A DNA stretch of 50,864 nucleotides. Origin: Parabacteroides distasonis (GTDB taxonomy: Bacteria > Bacteroidota > Bacteroidia > Bacteroidales > Tannerellaceae). The stretch covers positions 1-50,864 of the forward strand of contig NZ_SRYM01000027.1 in NCBI RefSeq assembly GCF_004793765.1, read 5' to 3'. The translations under genes were made by a program, and so were the position numbers. Shown piece after piece: positions 15,990 to 25,146 of the stretch. Position 1 is the stretch's first letter, and every line of letters begins with the position of its first letter. Below the pieces are notes generated by a model, which saw only the letters and a list, made by a program, of their open reading frames with translations, had not been told where the DNA came from and did not search any database.

Positions 15990-17792
15990 TTATTCATATT
16001 CCCGATAGGCACCGAACCGGGCTAAGCGATCCTCGCCGAGTTGTTCCGGTACAGGTTGCGGGGAGAGGCCCAAGCCTTCGTTGATCTGTTCCCAAAGTCC
16101 CGTACGGGTGTAAGTTTGATGCACTTTCTGGAAACGGGTGGATAGTAATAAATCCTTGGCTTCTTGATATTGCTTCTTATCAATCAGTAGCTGTACCTTT
16201 CGCTCGGCCACCCATTCATCAGAGGACGCATTTATCTTATCCAACCATTTTTCCCGTTCCGGTAAAGCCTCGGTTCCAAACTTCTTTAATACTTTATCCC
16301 GTTCGATAACCAACTGGGGATGTAGGTTCAACCACGAGGTCTCGGGGATAGCGGCGTAAGTATCTCTCGCCTTTTCCCACGCCTGCCGACGAACATATAG
16401 CCTTGCCAATAAAGCTTTCGCCAGATCGATATCCGGGATGGATAGTTGTTCGATCGCCTCCTCTACACGTTCTCTTCCAGCCAACCAAGTCCCATAGTGG
16501 AATTGCCAATAATCCCGTTCCGGCCGGGGAGATATTTGGATCGCCCAACGAAAAGCATCGTCCAGATCTTCCATGCCGGATGGAGCCCACTGCCCGTCTT
16601 CCGGATAGGGGGCGGTGGGAAGCATGGACTTATTCTTATAGGCATCGGCTAAGGCGATCCAGATGGAAGATTCATTCTTCCGGGCCCAGTCGAATAGCGG
16701 GATGCGATCGATCGGGCGAAGCCTTAATGCCGGAACCTTTAAAGAATAGATATCCAAAGGGTGATCTGTCGGTATCCAATATTCTACGTGATTCTTTTTC
16801 TCGCCGGGACGCAATTCGAGCTTGATAGATTGGTCGCTGATCGGGCCACCTTGGATTTCTACGTAAGGCTGTCGGTCGGGGGTACTGAGCATGGACCATT
16901 CTTTGTCGCCGGCTACGCCATAACTCCATAATTTGATACCGGGCGTACTGGATTCGTCGGCGATATGATAGAGCCCGCTACCCAAGGAGGGAGTGTAGGC
17001 CCCGAAAGCATTCACGTCTTTCGTTTTCCAGAAGTAGCCGGTCATCTCTTTGATATCCCGTTCATGATGGGTTCCTTCGGTTTTCCAGTCGATCGTGTCC
17101 AACGTGGAGGCATGGGATAATACGGTTCCGTTCGGGAAATCGTATTGGGTATCCGGTGCGCAAGGAAGGGCGGCGTTGGACCATGACATCCATGGATAGG
17201 CTTGCTTTCCCGGGTTGTAGTAAACAACCCTTAGGGTAAGGCATTCGTCCTTATCTCCTAAGGAATATTCTACAGACCATTGCATACCGTAATGAGATTC
17301 CCGTTCTCCGCATGTTACATATGTGCGGTCTCCCGTATGATCGATCTGATAAAGCACTGGCTCATTTTGCGTGGGAGAGTGGGAGATCGGGAAACTGACC
17401 TCGATCCCCCCGGCCACGAAATAGAAGCGGGGTAATATCCGTGTGTATTTGATTACGTCCGGCCTGTACAAGACCTCCTTGCCGCTCTCCTTGTGAGTGA
17501 GGGATATTACTTTCCCGCAAAGATCGGGGCAGATGATAGCCTTGACTTTCTCGTTCTCTAGCGAGATCATCCGGTACCTTTTAGGTACCGGACGATTTGA
17601 GGTCTCGCTATAACTCATATAGGGGTATACGCCATTCGGGTCCAAGGCGGTCGGTAGCGGGCCGGTGGGCGTCAATACGTGCGTCAGCTGTATCTGGTCG
17701 AACTCCTCGCAAACAACACCTGTTGTCTGCGAGAAGGCCGGCCCTGCGGCTACGCTTGCCATGAGTGATAGGATTAAACGATATGCTTTCAT
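15990..17792 (-). CDS. DUF5107-family secreted protein with C-terminal TPR-like region
   Basis: The 600-residue product has a signal peptide (MKAYRLILSLMASVAAGPAF). The N-terminal half matches the DUF5107 family, with segments such as YRMISLENEKVKAIICPDLC, GGIEVSFPISHSP and YNPGKQAYPWMSWSNAA. This resembles the aldose-epimerase-like beta-sandwich domains of large secreted carbohydrate-related proteins. The C-terminal third (from about residue 430) is helical, with ALLARLYVRRQAWEKARDTY looking TPR-like. I prefer the ATG at 17792, which has an AGGAAAG site and a clean signal peptide, over that at 17816, which overlaps the upstream stop. It is the last gene of the leftward susC operon. Confidence 0.75.
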   Translation of the reverse strand: MKAYRLILSLMASVAAGPAFSQTTGVVCEEFDQIQLTHVLTPTGPLPTALDPNGVYPYMSYSETSNRPVPKRYRMISLENEKVKAIICPDLCGKVISLTHKESGKEVLYRPDVIKYTRILPRFYFVAGGIEVSFPISHSPTQNEPVLYQIDHTGDRTYVTCGERESHYGMQWSVEYSLGDKDECLTLRVVYYNPGKQAYPWMSWSNAALPCAPDTQYDFPNGTVLSHASTLDTIDWKTEGTHHERDIKEMTGYFWKTKDVNAFGAYTPSLGSGLYHIADESSTPGIKLWSYGVAGDKEWSMLSTPDRQPYVEIQGGPISDQSIKLELRPGEKKNHVEYWIPTDHPLDIYSLKVPALRLRPIDRIPLFDWARKNESSIWIALADAYKNKSMLPTAPYPEDGQWAPSGMEDLDDAFRWAIQISPRPERDYWQFHYGTWLAGRERVEEAIEQLSIPDIDLAKALLARLYVRRQAWEKARDTYAAIPETSWLNLHPQLVIERDKVLKKFGTEALPEREKWLDKINASSDEWVAERKVQLLIDKKQYQEAKDLLLSTRFQKVHQTYTRTGLWEQINEGLGLSPQPVPEQLGEDRLARFGAYREYE

Positions 17793-17815
17793 GTCTTTCC
17801 TGCTATATAAGCCCA

Positions 17816-19561
17816 TTATTTCGCCAAAAGATCGGACAGTTGACGGATGATGAGGTTACCCTTACGTACATCCGCCGAGATCTTGTTCTCATCGAACTCT
17901 TTCTCTTTCGGGAAGATAGACAAATGTTGGTCTAGCTGCTTCAATAAGCCTTGAGCTTGAGCGTTACCCGATTGGGCGGTCAGTTCCCGTAAGATACGGA
18001 CCTTCTCGAAATCCACGATACCTTCTCTCATCTTCTCGAAGCGGATGCAACTTTTGCCTCCCGGATATACCATGTAGCAATCGCCTGCTGCCCAAGAGCC
18101 ATGACGTGCGTCGCGATCGGCATCTTCCGGCCAAGCGTCGTAAGCCCATCGCAAGAAGCCGTCATAACCATACGCCATTACATACCAACTGATCCAACGT
18201 CCCTCGATAGGAGGGGAGAACACGAAGTTGTTCGGGATCGGCGGGTTACAGCATACGTATACGGTGGACGTGCGTCCGGTGGCGGCCCGTGCCTTTTGCT
18301 CGGCGATGGTAGGTTCCTCTCCGTAAAGGAAAGAATAATCGTCCAGCAGTCCGTCCAATTCCTTATGCCAATTGCCGGCGTAAGTGATCTTCCAGCATGT
18401 ATCATGGTTACGCACGACATGGATCGCCGCCAAGGTCTCTTCCATCGGATTCTCGTTGATTCCGATATAGGTGATGTCCAACCAGCTTTTAGCTTCCAGA
18501 TGGAACTTGAAGTCCGTGAGGAAGATATTCCACATCTTCTTGAATTCCTCCGAGCTTGGCGCCCAGTTGATATAAGAATAATCGCCCGTAGCCTTGTCCT
18601 TATAGCGGTGACGGAATCCCCAAGGAATCGGGGTATAGAGGGTGATTGCCTCGTTGATGCCACATTCCATCGCTAATTCTACGTACTCGTCGAAGATCTT
18701 GTAGTCGAAGGCCCATGTGCCGTCCGCTTTCTTGATCCACTCGATCATACCCCCCTCGATCATATAGGAGTTATCGGACCAAGGAGAATGTACTCCATAA
18801 GTCGTGATGTAGGTACCACCCGCATCGGCATAATGCTTCAAATGCTGCTTGAGAAGCATTTTATGTTCTGGTGACCACGGTTCCACGTGATTGTACCATG
18901 CCACGGCCCACGGGTTCTGCCATAGGTCCAGACGGTATTTCCAGTCTTTCGGATAGGGGAGCAACTGGTTTTGCACCACGATCTCCAGATTCAATAGTTG
19001 AGGAGCCTTGCCTTTCGCCCGCACCTCCACCTGTCCTTTATACGTACCGGGAGCGGTTCCTCTCGGCACATCCACCATCATCCATACCGGACGGGTGGTT
19101 TGGGAAGGGAGATCGAAGCGGTCCAGCGTCTCGAAACGGTCTGGCATCAAGAAGCCGGATTTGTAGGGAGATTCCCCGCAGATGGCTTTTTTCTCGGCAT
19201 ACGGATAATTGGACAATACATAACGCACCAACTCGAAGGTAATCCGATCTTTCGGGATGATGTTTCCCTCGGTGCTCCTCAAGTCCTGCGTAGAGACACG
19301 TACTTGTTCCAACGCTTCTGACGACCATACCAATATTTGGGCATTCGCTCTTTCCCCCCTCCAAACGGTCGTAGAGTAGGAAGATGATAAATCGTTGTCA
19401 TGGTTTACGGGTACTTCCTTCCGGAAATAAAGCCGGTCGGTCGATCCGAAGGCGGAATGGATACCCGCCTGATTGCTCCAAGCGGGTTCATTCACGCAAA
19501 AATCAAATGTTAACTCCGGGTCATAGTGGTGACTCCGTACAGGAACAAACGTGGAATCCAT
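17816..19561 (-). CDS. GH123/DUF4091-like glycosidase-family protein (N terminus frameshifted)
   Basis: The 581-codon frame resembles the DUF4091/GH123 class, whose characterised members are N-acetyl-beta-galactosaminidases. An N-terminal beta-sandwich part contains YSTTVWRGERANAQILVWSS and PVWMMVDVPRGTAPGTYKGQ. The TIM-barrel part follows, with GINEAITLYTPIPWGFRHRY and RWISWYVMAYGYDGFLRWAY. At the expected catalytic Asp-Glu pair the sequence reads Asn369-Glu370 (GINENPMEE). The first ATG has no signal peptide. One is encoded just upstream in another frame (19562-19641), separated by a one-base deletion in a G/C run at 19565-19568. Intact, it would be a lipoprotein. It is downstream of susC and upstream of the DUF5107 gene. 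Confidence 0.75.
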   Translation of the reverse strand: MDSTFVPVRSHHYDPELTFDFCVNEPAWSNQAGIHSAFGSTDRLYFRKEVPVNHDNDLSSSYSTTVWRGERANAQILVWSSEALEQVRVSTQDLRSTEGNIIPKDRITFELVRYVLSNYPYAEKKAICGESPYKSGFLMPDRFETLDRFDLPSQTTRPVWMMVDVPRGTAPGTYKGQVEVRAKGKAPQLLNLEIVVQNQLLPYPKDWKYRLDLWQNPWAVAWYNHVEPWSPEHKMLLKQHLKHYADAGGTYITTYGVHSPWSDNSYMIEGGMIEWIKKADGTWAFDYKIFDEYVELAMECGINEAITLYTPIPWGFRHRYKDKATGDYSYINWAPSSEEFKKMWNIFLTDFKFHLEAKSWLDITYIGINENPMEETLAAIHVVRNHDTCWKITYAGNWHKELDGLLDDYSFLYGEEPTIAEQKARAATGRTSTVYVCCNPPIPNNFVFSPPIEGRWISWYVMAYGYDGFLRWAYDAWPEDADRDARHGSWAAGDCYMVYPGGKSCIRFEKMREGIVDFEKVRILRELTAQSGNAQAQGLLKQLDQHLSIFPKEKEFDENKISADVRKGNLIIRQLSDLLAK

Positions 19562-19641
19562 CTGCCCCGGATACTATCCAGCTCACAACTGAATAGTCCT
19601 AAGGTGGCGGATAACGTGATAATTATATTGAATCGTTTCAT
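19562..19641 (-). pseudogene. Detached lipoprotein signal peptide of the GH123-like gene
   Basis: ATG at 19639-19641 encodes MKRFNIIITLSATLGLFSCE, a textbook lipoprotein signal with lipobox LFSC, then LDSIRG. This frame does not continue into the GH123-like protein. Adding one base to the CCCC run (19565-19568 on the + strand) joins it to QMDSTFVPV of the main frame. Confidence 0.75.
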
Positions 19642-19668
19642 AATATTCGTTTTATTAAATAGAAAACC

Positions 19669-22600
19669 TTAGAAAGTCAAGTCGATACCAAATGAGTAGT
19701 AACGTTGGAACGGATAGTTGAAACCTCCGGTGTCAGACTCTGGGTCCCAACCGCCTTTTACCCCGTGTATCTCGAATAAGTCTTGTCCGCTTACATAAAA
19801 ACGAGTCCGCTCAATACCGATCTTCTGCAATAAGCTTTTCGGCAGGGTATATCCGATCTGGATGTTCTTTAGGCGTACGTAAGCGGCGTTGATCTTTTGC
19901 ATCGTAGACGCTTGGTAGTTCCAATGCCTGATATCGCCGTGGGTCAGATGAGGATAATATGCGTCTTGACGATCCTCATTCCAGGTTTGCCCGTAATAGA
20001 ACTGAGGCGGATATCTCCACCAGTCGCTCCAAGGCATGGAGAACTCACCTTCACGGAACAAGGTACGTTTAGCGACTCCTTGGAAGAATACGCTGATATC
20101 AAAGTTGTTCCACTTGGCACCCAAGTTTAATCCGAATGTATATCGGGGAGTGGTTGAGCCGACATACTTAGCGTCGCCGTCGTCCCCTTCCTTATCACCG
20201 TAAGTGGAGATTTTCCCATCGCCATTCAGATCCTTGAATTTGGCATCGCCGATACCGATATTAGAGGGTACGCCTTCCAGCTTCTTGTAAGCGTCCAGAT
20301 CCGCTTGGTCCTTGACTACACCATCATATACATAGGCGAAATAGGAGTTGATGGGATATCCTTCTCTCGTCTTATTCAAGCCTAGCTCATAAGTGTCCGA
20401 GCCTCCGTATTCCACGAGTTTGTTCTTAGCGTCGCTCAATTGGAATTGTGCGGAATATTCGACATTACCGATTTTGTCCGTCCAGTTTAAGGTAAGCTCG
20501 AAGCCATTCGTACGCAATTTGCCCGAGTTCGTATCCGGGGGAGTTGCCCCTAGCATACTGGGATAAGTTACGGGGATCAACATATTATTGTTCATCTTCA
20601 CGAAGTAGTCGAAAGAAAATCCTAAGCGGGAGTCTAAGAAAGCGGCATCAATACCTGCGTTGATATTCTCCAAGATCTCCCATGTGCGATTTACGCCGGC
20701 TAAGACATCCAGCCCCATCGCTTGTGTTTGTGAACCGCTGCCGAAAGGATAGGTCAATTTAGTTCCCCAACCGTCGTCCCTGAATTTTAGCAACTGGATA
20801 TAATCGTATAGACGAATACCTTCTTGATTACCTGTTTGTCCGTAAGAAGCTCTTAGTTTCAATTCGTTGAATACCTTAGAGCTCTTTAGGAATTCCTCTT
20901 GAGAGATACGCCAGCTAGCGGATACGCCGGGGAACATTCTCCAACGGTTACCCGGGGCGAAGCGGGAGGAACCATCGTAGCGGAAGTTTGTCTCCAAGAT
21001 ATACTTATTCTTGAAGCTGTATCCGATACGGGCGAAAGCCGAGCTTGTCGCCCAATGTTTAGCTTTGGCGTCGTTCTTCATATTTCCGGTGCCACCAAGG
21101 TTGAGTTCCCATAATTCGTCTGTGATGAAATTATCTCGGCGTGCCATGAACATACGGACCTCTTCTGCCTCATAAGCCATACCTAACATGGCATCTAAAT
21201 GATGATCCAGTCCGAAGTTCTTATTATAATTCAAGTAAGCCGTATAATTTTGATAGATGGTCTCCTCGGTCGTACGATCTACAGCGGATTGTTCGGGACT
21301 ACCTGCTCCCGTATAATAATTGATGTCACCGTCCCATGTATAGAGCGGGATGGCTTTCGCTATATCCTCGTTATTCTTGTTTTTGTAGTTTAAGCCCACT
21401 TGAGCGTTAAACATGAGTCCGTCCGTGATATCGGCGATCAATCTAAAGTTACCGTTCATCTCCCGGGTATTGAACGTGGCGGTCTCGCTTTCCTTGGCCA
21501 GCGCTATTGCGTTGCTCCAGCCTCCTTGCGTGAAGAACTCTCCGTTGGCGTTATAGATCGGGAAGTTCGGCATATCAAACATCGCCTCGCCGATCACCCA
21601 AGCGCCATTACTTCCTATGTCCGTACGTTTCTGGTTATCCAAAGATACCTTTGTCTCTAATTTTAGCCACTTTGCCAATCGATAATCATAATTCATACGC
21701 AGATTGTATTTGGTATTATTATCGTCTGCGTATTTTACCACGCCAAATTGTTTGCTGTAGCCGGCGGATAGGTAATAGTTAGACTTCTCGCCTCCACCGG
21801 AGATTGTTAGGTTATGGCGATGTTGTACGCCATTGGTCTGCAACTCGTCCATCCAGTCCGTGTTCGTGAAAAAGAGCTTCCAGCCGGGTTGGGTGGGATG
21901 GTCGATAGGGTTCGGATCGTTCGCTAAGATGCGATCCAGAAGCTCTTGGGTGTAGAGTGGGGCGGCACCGTTGTGTATGTTCGCCTCGTTATCCATAATC
22001 GCCATCTCATAATTTGTCGGGGCTTTCATGATTCCGGTCATTTTCGTGATCGCCAAGTTCCCGTTGTAAGTAAGTTTCGGTGCTCCGCTCTTTCCTTTCT
22101 TAGTCGTGATTAATACAACACCTCCGGCGGCACGGGAACCATATATGGAGGCTGAGGCATCTTTCAATACCGAGATAGCCTCGATATCCTGCGGGTTGAT
22201 CATATTCATATCCCCGGGGATTCCGTCGACCAAGACTAGCGGGGTATTCCCTCCGTTCGTGGAGGAGGCGCCACGCACGTTCAAGTCGAATTCCTCGTTA
22301 CCCGGTTGTCCGGATGTTCGCTGAACGACCATACCGGGAATTTCTCCTTGCAAGGCGGACAGGACATTTGTAACCGGCTTAGAGTCGATTACCTCGGAGG
22401 ATATTTTCGAGATCGCTCCGGAAAGATTGCTTCGTTTCTGTGTTCCGTAACCGATCACGACTACCTCATCAAGCTTCTGGGTGTCTTCCTTTAGCTGGAT
22501 ATTGATGGTTTTGTTGTTGCCTACGGCCACTTCTTCCGATAAATAGCCGATGTAGGATATGAGTAGGATCGATTTACCGTTCGCCTCGATGCTGTACTGA

Positions 22601-23076
22601 CCGTTCAGGTCGGTAACCGTACCGTTTGACGTACCTTTTACCACGACGTTCGCTCCGATGATCGGTTCACCCCGTTCATCCGTAATGATACCGGTCACTT
22701 TTCGGTCTTGCGTCACCGGAACGAAGGGGTTGCCTGCGTTTCCAAGGCTGACGGCTATCGTGTTATTCTCCCGTTTAAAATAAAGATTGGCTTGTTGGGT
22801 GATCTCGTTCAATACGCTGTTGATGGGAGCGTTCTTGAACTTTAGGTTAACCTGTACGTTCCGGTTCGCGATGGCTTCTCCATAGAAAAACTTTAATCCT
22901 GTTTGCTTCGACAAATCATCGAAAACTTTTTGTATGGGTTGGTTTTTTACTTGAATCGTTATTCTTTCTTTCTGATTTTCTTGCGCTTGCAGAGGTTCGG
23001 GGGAGCCTAACGCTAAAAAAACTAAAATAATAGAACAACACATCCAATTATACCTAGTAATAGTTGGAAAGTTCAT
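19669..23076 (-). CDS. SusC/RagA TonB-dependent receptor with STN domain (no SusD partner)
   Basis: The 1135-residue outer-membrane receptor has a signal peptide and then an STN domain (ITIQVKNQPIQKVFDDLSKQ), which contacts an inner-membrane FecR protein. A carboxypeptidase-like domain (GIITDERGEPIIGANVVVKG), a TonB box region (KLDEVVVIGYGTQKR) and the plug (SVLKDASASIYGSRAAGGVV) follow. The beta barrel ends in YSFGIDLTF. SusC proteins import glycans or peptides using TonB energy, normally with a SusD lid. Here the next gene is the GH123-like lipoprotein and no susD is nearby. FecR is directly upstream, so regulation by trans-envelope signalling is likely. Confidence 0.92.
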   Translation of the reverse strand: MNFPTITRYNWMCCSIILVFLALGSPEPLQAQENQKERITIQVKNQPIQKVFDDLSKQTGLKFFYGEAIANRNVQVNLKFKNAPINSVLNEITQQANLYFKRENNTIAVSLGNAGNPFVPVTQDRKVTGIITDERGEPIIGANVVVKGTSNGTVTDLNGQYSIEANGKSILLISYIGYLSEEVAVGNNKTINIQLKEDTQKLDEVVVIGYGTQKRSNLSGAISKISSEVIDSKPVTNVLSALQGEIPGMVVQRTSGQPGNEEFDLNVRGASSTNGGNTPLVLVDGIPGDMNMINPQDIEAISVLKDASASIYGSRAAGGVVLITTKKGKSGAPKLTYNGNLAITKMTGIMKAPTNYEMAIMDNEANIHNGAAPLYTQELLDRILANDPNPIDHPTQPGWKLFFTNTDWMDELQTNGVQHRHNLTISGGGEKSNYYLSAGYSKQFGVVKYADDNNTKYNLRMNYDYRLAKWLKLETKVSLDNQKRTDIGSNGAWVIGEAMFDMPNFPIYNANGEFFTQGGWSNAIALAKESETATFNTREMNGNFRLIADITDGLMFNAQVGLNYKNKNNEDIAKAIPLYTWDGDINYYTGAGSPEQSAVDRTTEETIYQNYTAYLNYNKNFGLDHHLDAMLGMAYEAEEVRMFMARRDNFITDELWELNLGGTGNMKNDAKAKHWATSSAFARIGYSFKNKYILETNFRYDGSSRFAPGNRWRMFPGVSASWRISQEEFLKSSKVFNELKLRASYGQTGNQEGIRLYDYIQLLKFRDDGWGTKLTYPFGSGSQTQAMGLDVLAGVNRTWEILENINAGIDAAFLDSRLGFSFDYFVKMNNNMLIPVTYPSMLGATPPDTNSGKLRTNGFELTLNWTDKIGNVEYSAQFQLSDAKNKLVEYGGSDTYELGLNKTREGYPINSYFAYVYDGVVKDQADLDAYKKLEGVPSNIGIGDAKFKDLNGDGKISTYGDKEGDDGDAKYVGSTTPRYTFGLNLGAKWNNFDISVFFQGVAKRTLFREGEFSMPWSDWWRYPPQFYYGQTWNEDRQDAYYPHLTHGDIRHWNYQASTMQKINAAYVRLKNIQIGYTLPKSLLQKIGIERTRFYVSGQDLFEIHGVKGGWDPESDTGGFNYPFQRYYSFGIDLTF

Positions 23077-23265
23077 AATTTTGTATGTTTAAAGGTTGTT
23101 TTTATACACTTTTAAAAACAGGCCGATTTATGTAATCTCCAAGGGGGTTCAATCCAAGGGTGTACATATCGGGAAGGATAAAGGGAGATCGAAGGTCAGA
23201 GGTCGGTTTCCCTTTTTATGTAACTATGCTTAGGTCGTATCTTTCATGGCAAATCGATTTTAAGG

Positions 23266-24279
23266 TTAATAACTCGTTTTGTATAACACGATCCGGCTTC
23301 CTTCCTTCCGGTATCGGATGCCGGTTGAATATTGAATTGCGTTCAGTACGGCTTCCAGACTTTTATTGTCGTGCTCGCCATAGATGTAATCGTCGAATAC
23401 GCTATTCGGATCGAGTACGATCGCTTGGTTATACATCCGTTCCAGATCATGTACAACGCTACTGATAGGTGTCCGGTTGAAATAAAGGCCACCTTGCAAC
23501 CAGGCCGTTACTTTTTGGGCATCCTCATTCTTTTTAAGGATCTCTCCATTTGTGTTATTCACGATTACCTGTTCGTTCGGTAATAGGCGCATTACGCTTT
23601 CGGGCATATCCACCTCAACTTTTCCGGTCCGGACGCTGACGGCCATCAATTCATCCTCTTGATAGGCCTTTACGTTGAAAGAGGTTCCGAGTACTTTTAC
23701 GTCGGCTTTTCGGGTCCGGACGATGAAGGGCTTGCTCTCGTCTCTCATGACATTGAAAAAAGCTTCTCCCTCCATTTCGACCAAACGGATGTCAGAGGTA
23801 AATTCCGTTGGGTATCGCATGACGGTACCGGCGTTTAGATGAACGATCGTGCCGTCGGGAAGGGTGACTTGCTTATGTTCGCCATGATTGACGCTTATTT
23901 TCGTTAGGAGATGTTCGCTGGCAGATGTATGTTGTTCCGTTGGATGACTTAGGTATAGTTTCGCTCCGAATCCGATGGAAACGATAATCGCTATGCTCGC
24001 CGCGTACTTGATGAAAGTGGATAGGGAGATTCTTCTTTCTCTTTTACGTGTCTTATCCAACAGGTCTTGCGCCTCCTTCTTATAAAGCAGATGATCATGG
24101 GAACTGGATTGAGGTAAGTATTGCGCCTTGTTCCAGACCCGGTCCATTTCACTTTCTAATTCAGCCCGCTCGGTTATGGATGCGGCTAGCTTCCGTAAGG
24201 TCTCTATATCGTTCCGTGTATAGAGTCCATTTACATATCGGATTAATAAATCATTTATATGTTTGTTTTCTTCTTTCAT
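23266..24279 (-). CDS. FecR-family anti-sigma factor
   Basis: The 337-residue product has a cytoplasmic N-terminal segment, one membrane span at about residues 90-110 (YAASIAIIVSIGFGAKLYL) and a periplasmic FecR domain (LPDGTIVHLNAGTVMRYP, EGEAFFNV, RTRKADVKVLGTSFNVKAY). The C-terminal DUF4974-type domain (INSSVVHDLERMYN-like GTPISSVVHDLERMY region) follows. FecR proteins hold or activate an ECF sigma factor in response to the STN domain of a TonB receptor. It lies 189 bp upstream of the orphan susC on the same strand and is divergent from the intact sigma gene at 24390. Confidence 0.88.
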   Translation of the reverse strand: MKEENKHINDLLIRYVNGLYTRNDIETLRKLAASITERAELESEMDRVWNKAQYLPQSSSHDHLLYKKEAQDLLDKTRKRERRISLSTFIKYAASIAIIVSIGFGAKLYLSHPTEQHTSASEHLLTKISVNHGEHKQVTLPDGTIVHLNAGTVMRYPTEFTSDIRLVEMEGEAFFNVMRDESKPFIVRTRKADVKVLGTSFNVKAYQEDELMAVSVRTGKVEVDMPESVMRLLPNEQVIVNNTNGEILKKNEDAQKVTAWLQGGLYFNRTPISSVVHDLERMYNQAIVLDPNSVFDDYIYGEHDNKSLEAVLNAIQYSTGIRYRKEGSRIVLYKTSY

Positions 24280-24360
24280 TATTTCTCGTGCTATATTAAT
24301 AGTACAAAGAAGTCCGGGAGAACTGGGATGTCATTAACTTTTATTAGTATATGATTTTAG

Positions 24361-24368
24361 TATCTTTG
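24361..24368 (+). promoter_or_regulatory. -7 promoter box for the ECF sigma gene
   Basis: TATCTTTG fits TAnnTTTG and is 21 bp before the ATG at 24390. It lies in the 110-bp divergent region shared with the leftward fecR gene. Confidence 0.45.
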
Positions 24369-24389
24369 CGAAACGATATGTGATGCTAA

Positions 24390-24932
24390 ATGAAAGAGAA
24401 ACAAATTATAAAGTCATTGAAAGAAGGAGATAGGGAGGCTTTTTCGATGTTGTATAAACAATATTGGGAAAAGGTTTATCATTTCTGCGGGCTTTATTTA
24501 AATAGCCGGGAAGTGATCGAGGATGTGGTACAAGAGGTGTTTATCAAGGTCTGGGAGTCGAGGGAATTTATCCGGGAGGATGATAACTTCAAGGGGCTTC
24601 TGTTTATCATCACCCGTAACTTGATCTTTAACCAACACCGGAAGAACGTGAACGAGGATTTCTATAAAATGACGGTCTTGTCCGCTATGGAGACCTCTTA
24701 CGACTTAGAGGAAGAGATCACCGCCTATAACCTGGGGGAGTATATCGATCATTTGATAGAGGAATTGCCGGAAAGACGCCGGATTATCTTCAATCTAAGC
24801 CGGAAGGAGCATAAAAGCTATAAAGAGATAGCCTTGCAACTCAGTATTTCCGAGAAGACCGTTGAGAACCAGATCAGCGAAGCCTTGAGGTTCCTGAAGA
24901 AAAATATCATGTTACTTATCTGGTTTATCTAA
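24390..24932 (+). CDS. ECF RNA polymerase sigma-70 factor
   Basis: The 180-residue product has sigma region 2 (YLNSREVIEDVVQEVFIKVW, then NFKGLLFIITRNLIFNQHRK) and region 4 (LPERRRIIFNLSRKEHKSY, YKEIALQLSISEKTVENQI). It belongs to the Bacteroidales ECF group that pairs with FecR anti-sigma proteins and drives susCD loci. It lies between two fecR genes: one leftward at 24279, one rightward at 25147. Orientation favours the rightward fecR, susC, susD and sulfatase set as its regulon, but crosstalk with the leftward set is possible because that set's own sigma gene is frameshifted. Confidence 0.9.
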   Translation: MKEKQIIKSLKEGDREAFSMLYKQYWEKVYHFCGLYLNSREVIEDVVQEVFIKVWESREFIREDDNFKGLLFIITRNLIFNQHRKNVNEDFYKMTVLSAMETSYDLEEEITAYNLGEYIDHLIEELPERRRIIFNLSRKEHKSYKEIALQLSISEKTVENQISEALRFLKKNIMLLIWFI

Positions 24933-24968
24933 TTTATCTAGTTGCCTTGACTGAATCCTTTATGCCTG

Positions 24969-25053
24969 CTGCAACCCGCCTTGCAGTAGTACTGCACCGC
25001 ACGTGCAGTGACGCTGCAACAGGCGTGCAGTAACACTGCAAGGCGGGTTGCAG
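24969..25053. repeat. Four-unit palindromic repeat element, 22-bp period
   Basis: Four units of the form CTGCA-N7/8-TGCAG start at 24969, 24992, 25014 and 25036, separated by 5-nt spacers. Units 1 and 4, extended to 24969-24987 and 25035-25053, are perfect 19-bp reverse complements. Unit 2 has its own 7-bp stem (ACTGCAC/GTGCAGT). It lies between the sigma gene and the rightward fecR, and in RNA would form either one long hairpin or a chain of short ones. Confidence 0.85.
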
Positions 25054-25146
25054 TAATCTTACACATAAGTTTTGAGATTTTTTTATCATCCAATAGGGGG
25101 AAGAGAGCCGTGGCGTGTATTTATAAATAGAACAAGAATAATAAAC

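Noticed and set aside
24969-25053. Possible CRISPR array
   Set aside because: Spacers are only 5 nt, units alternate as palindromes, and no cas genes are present.
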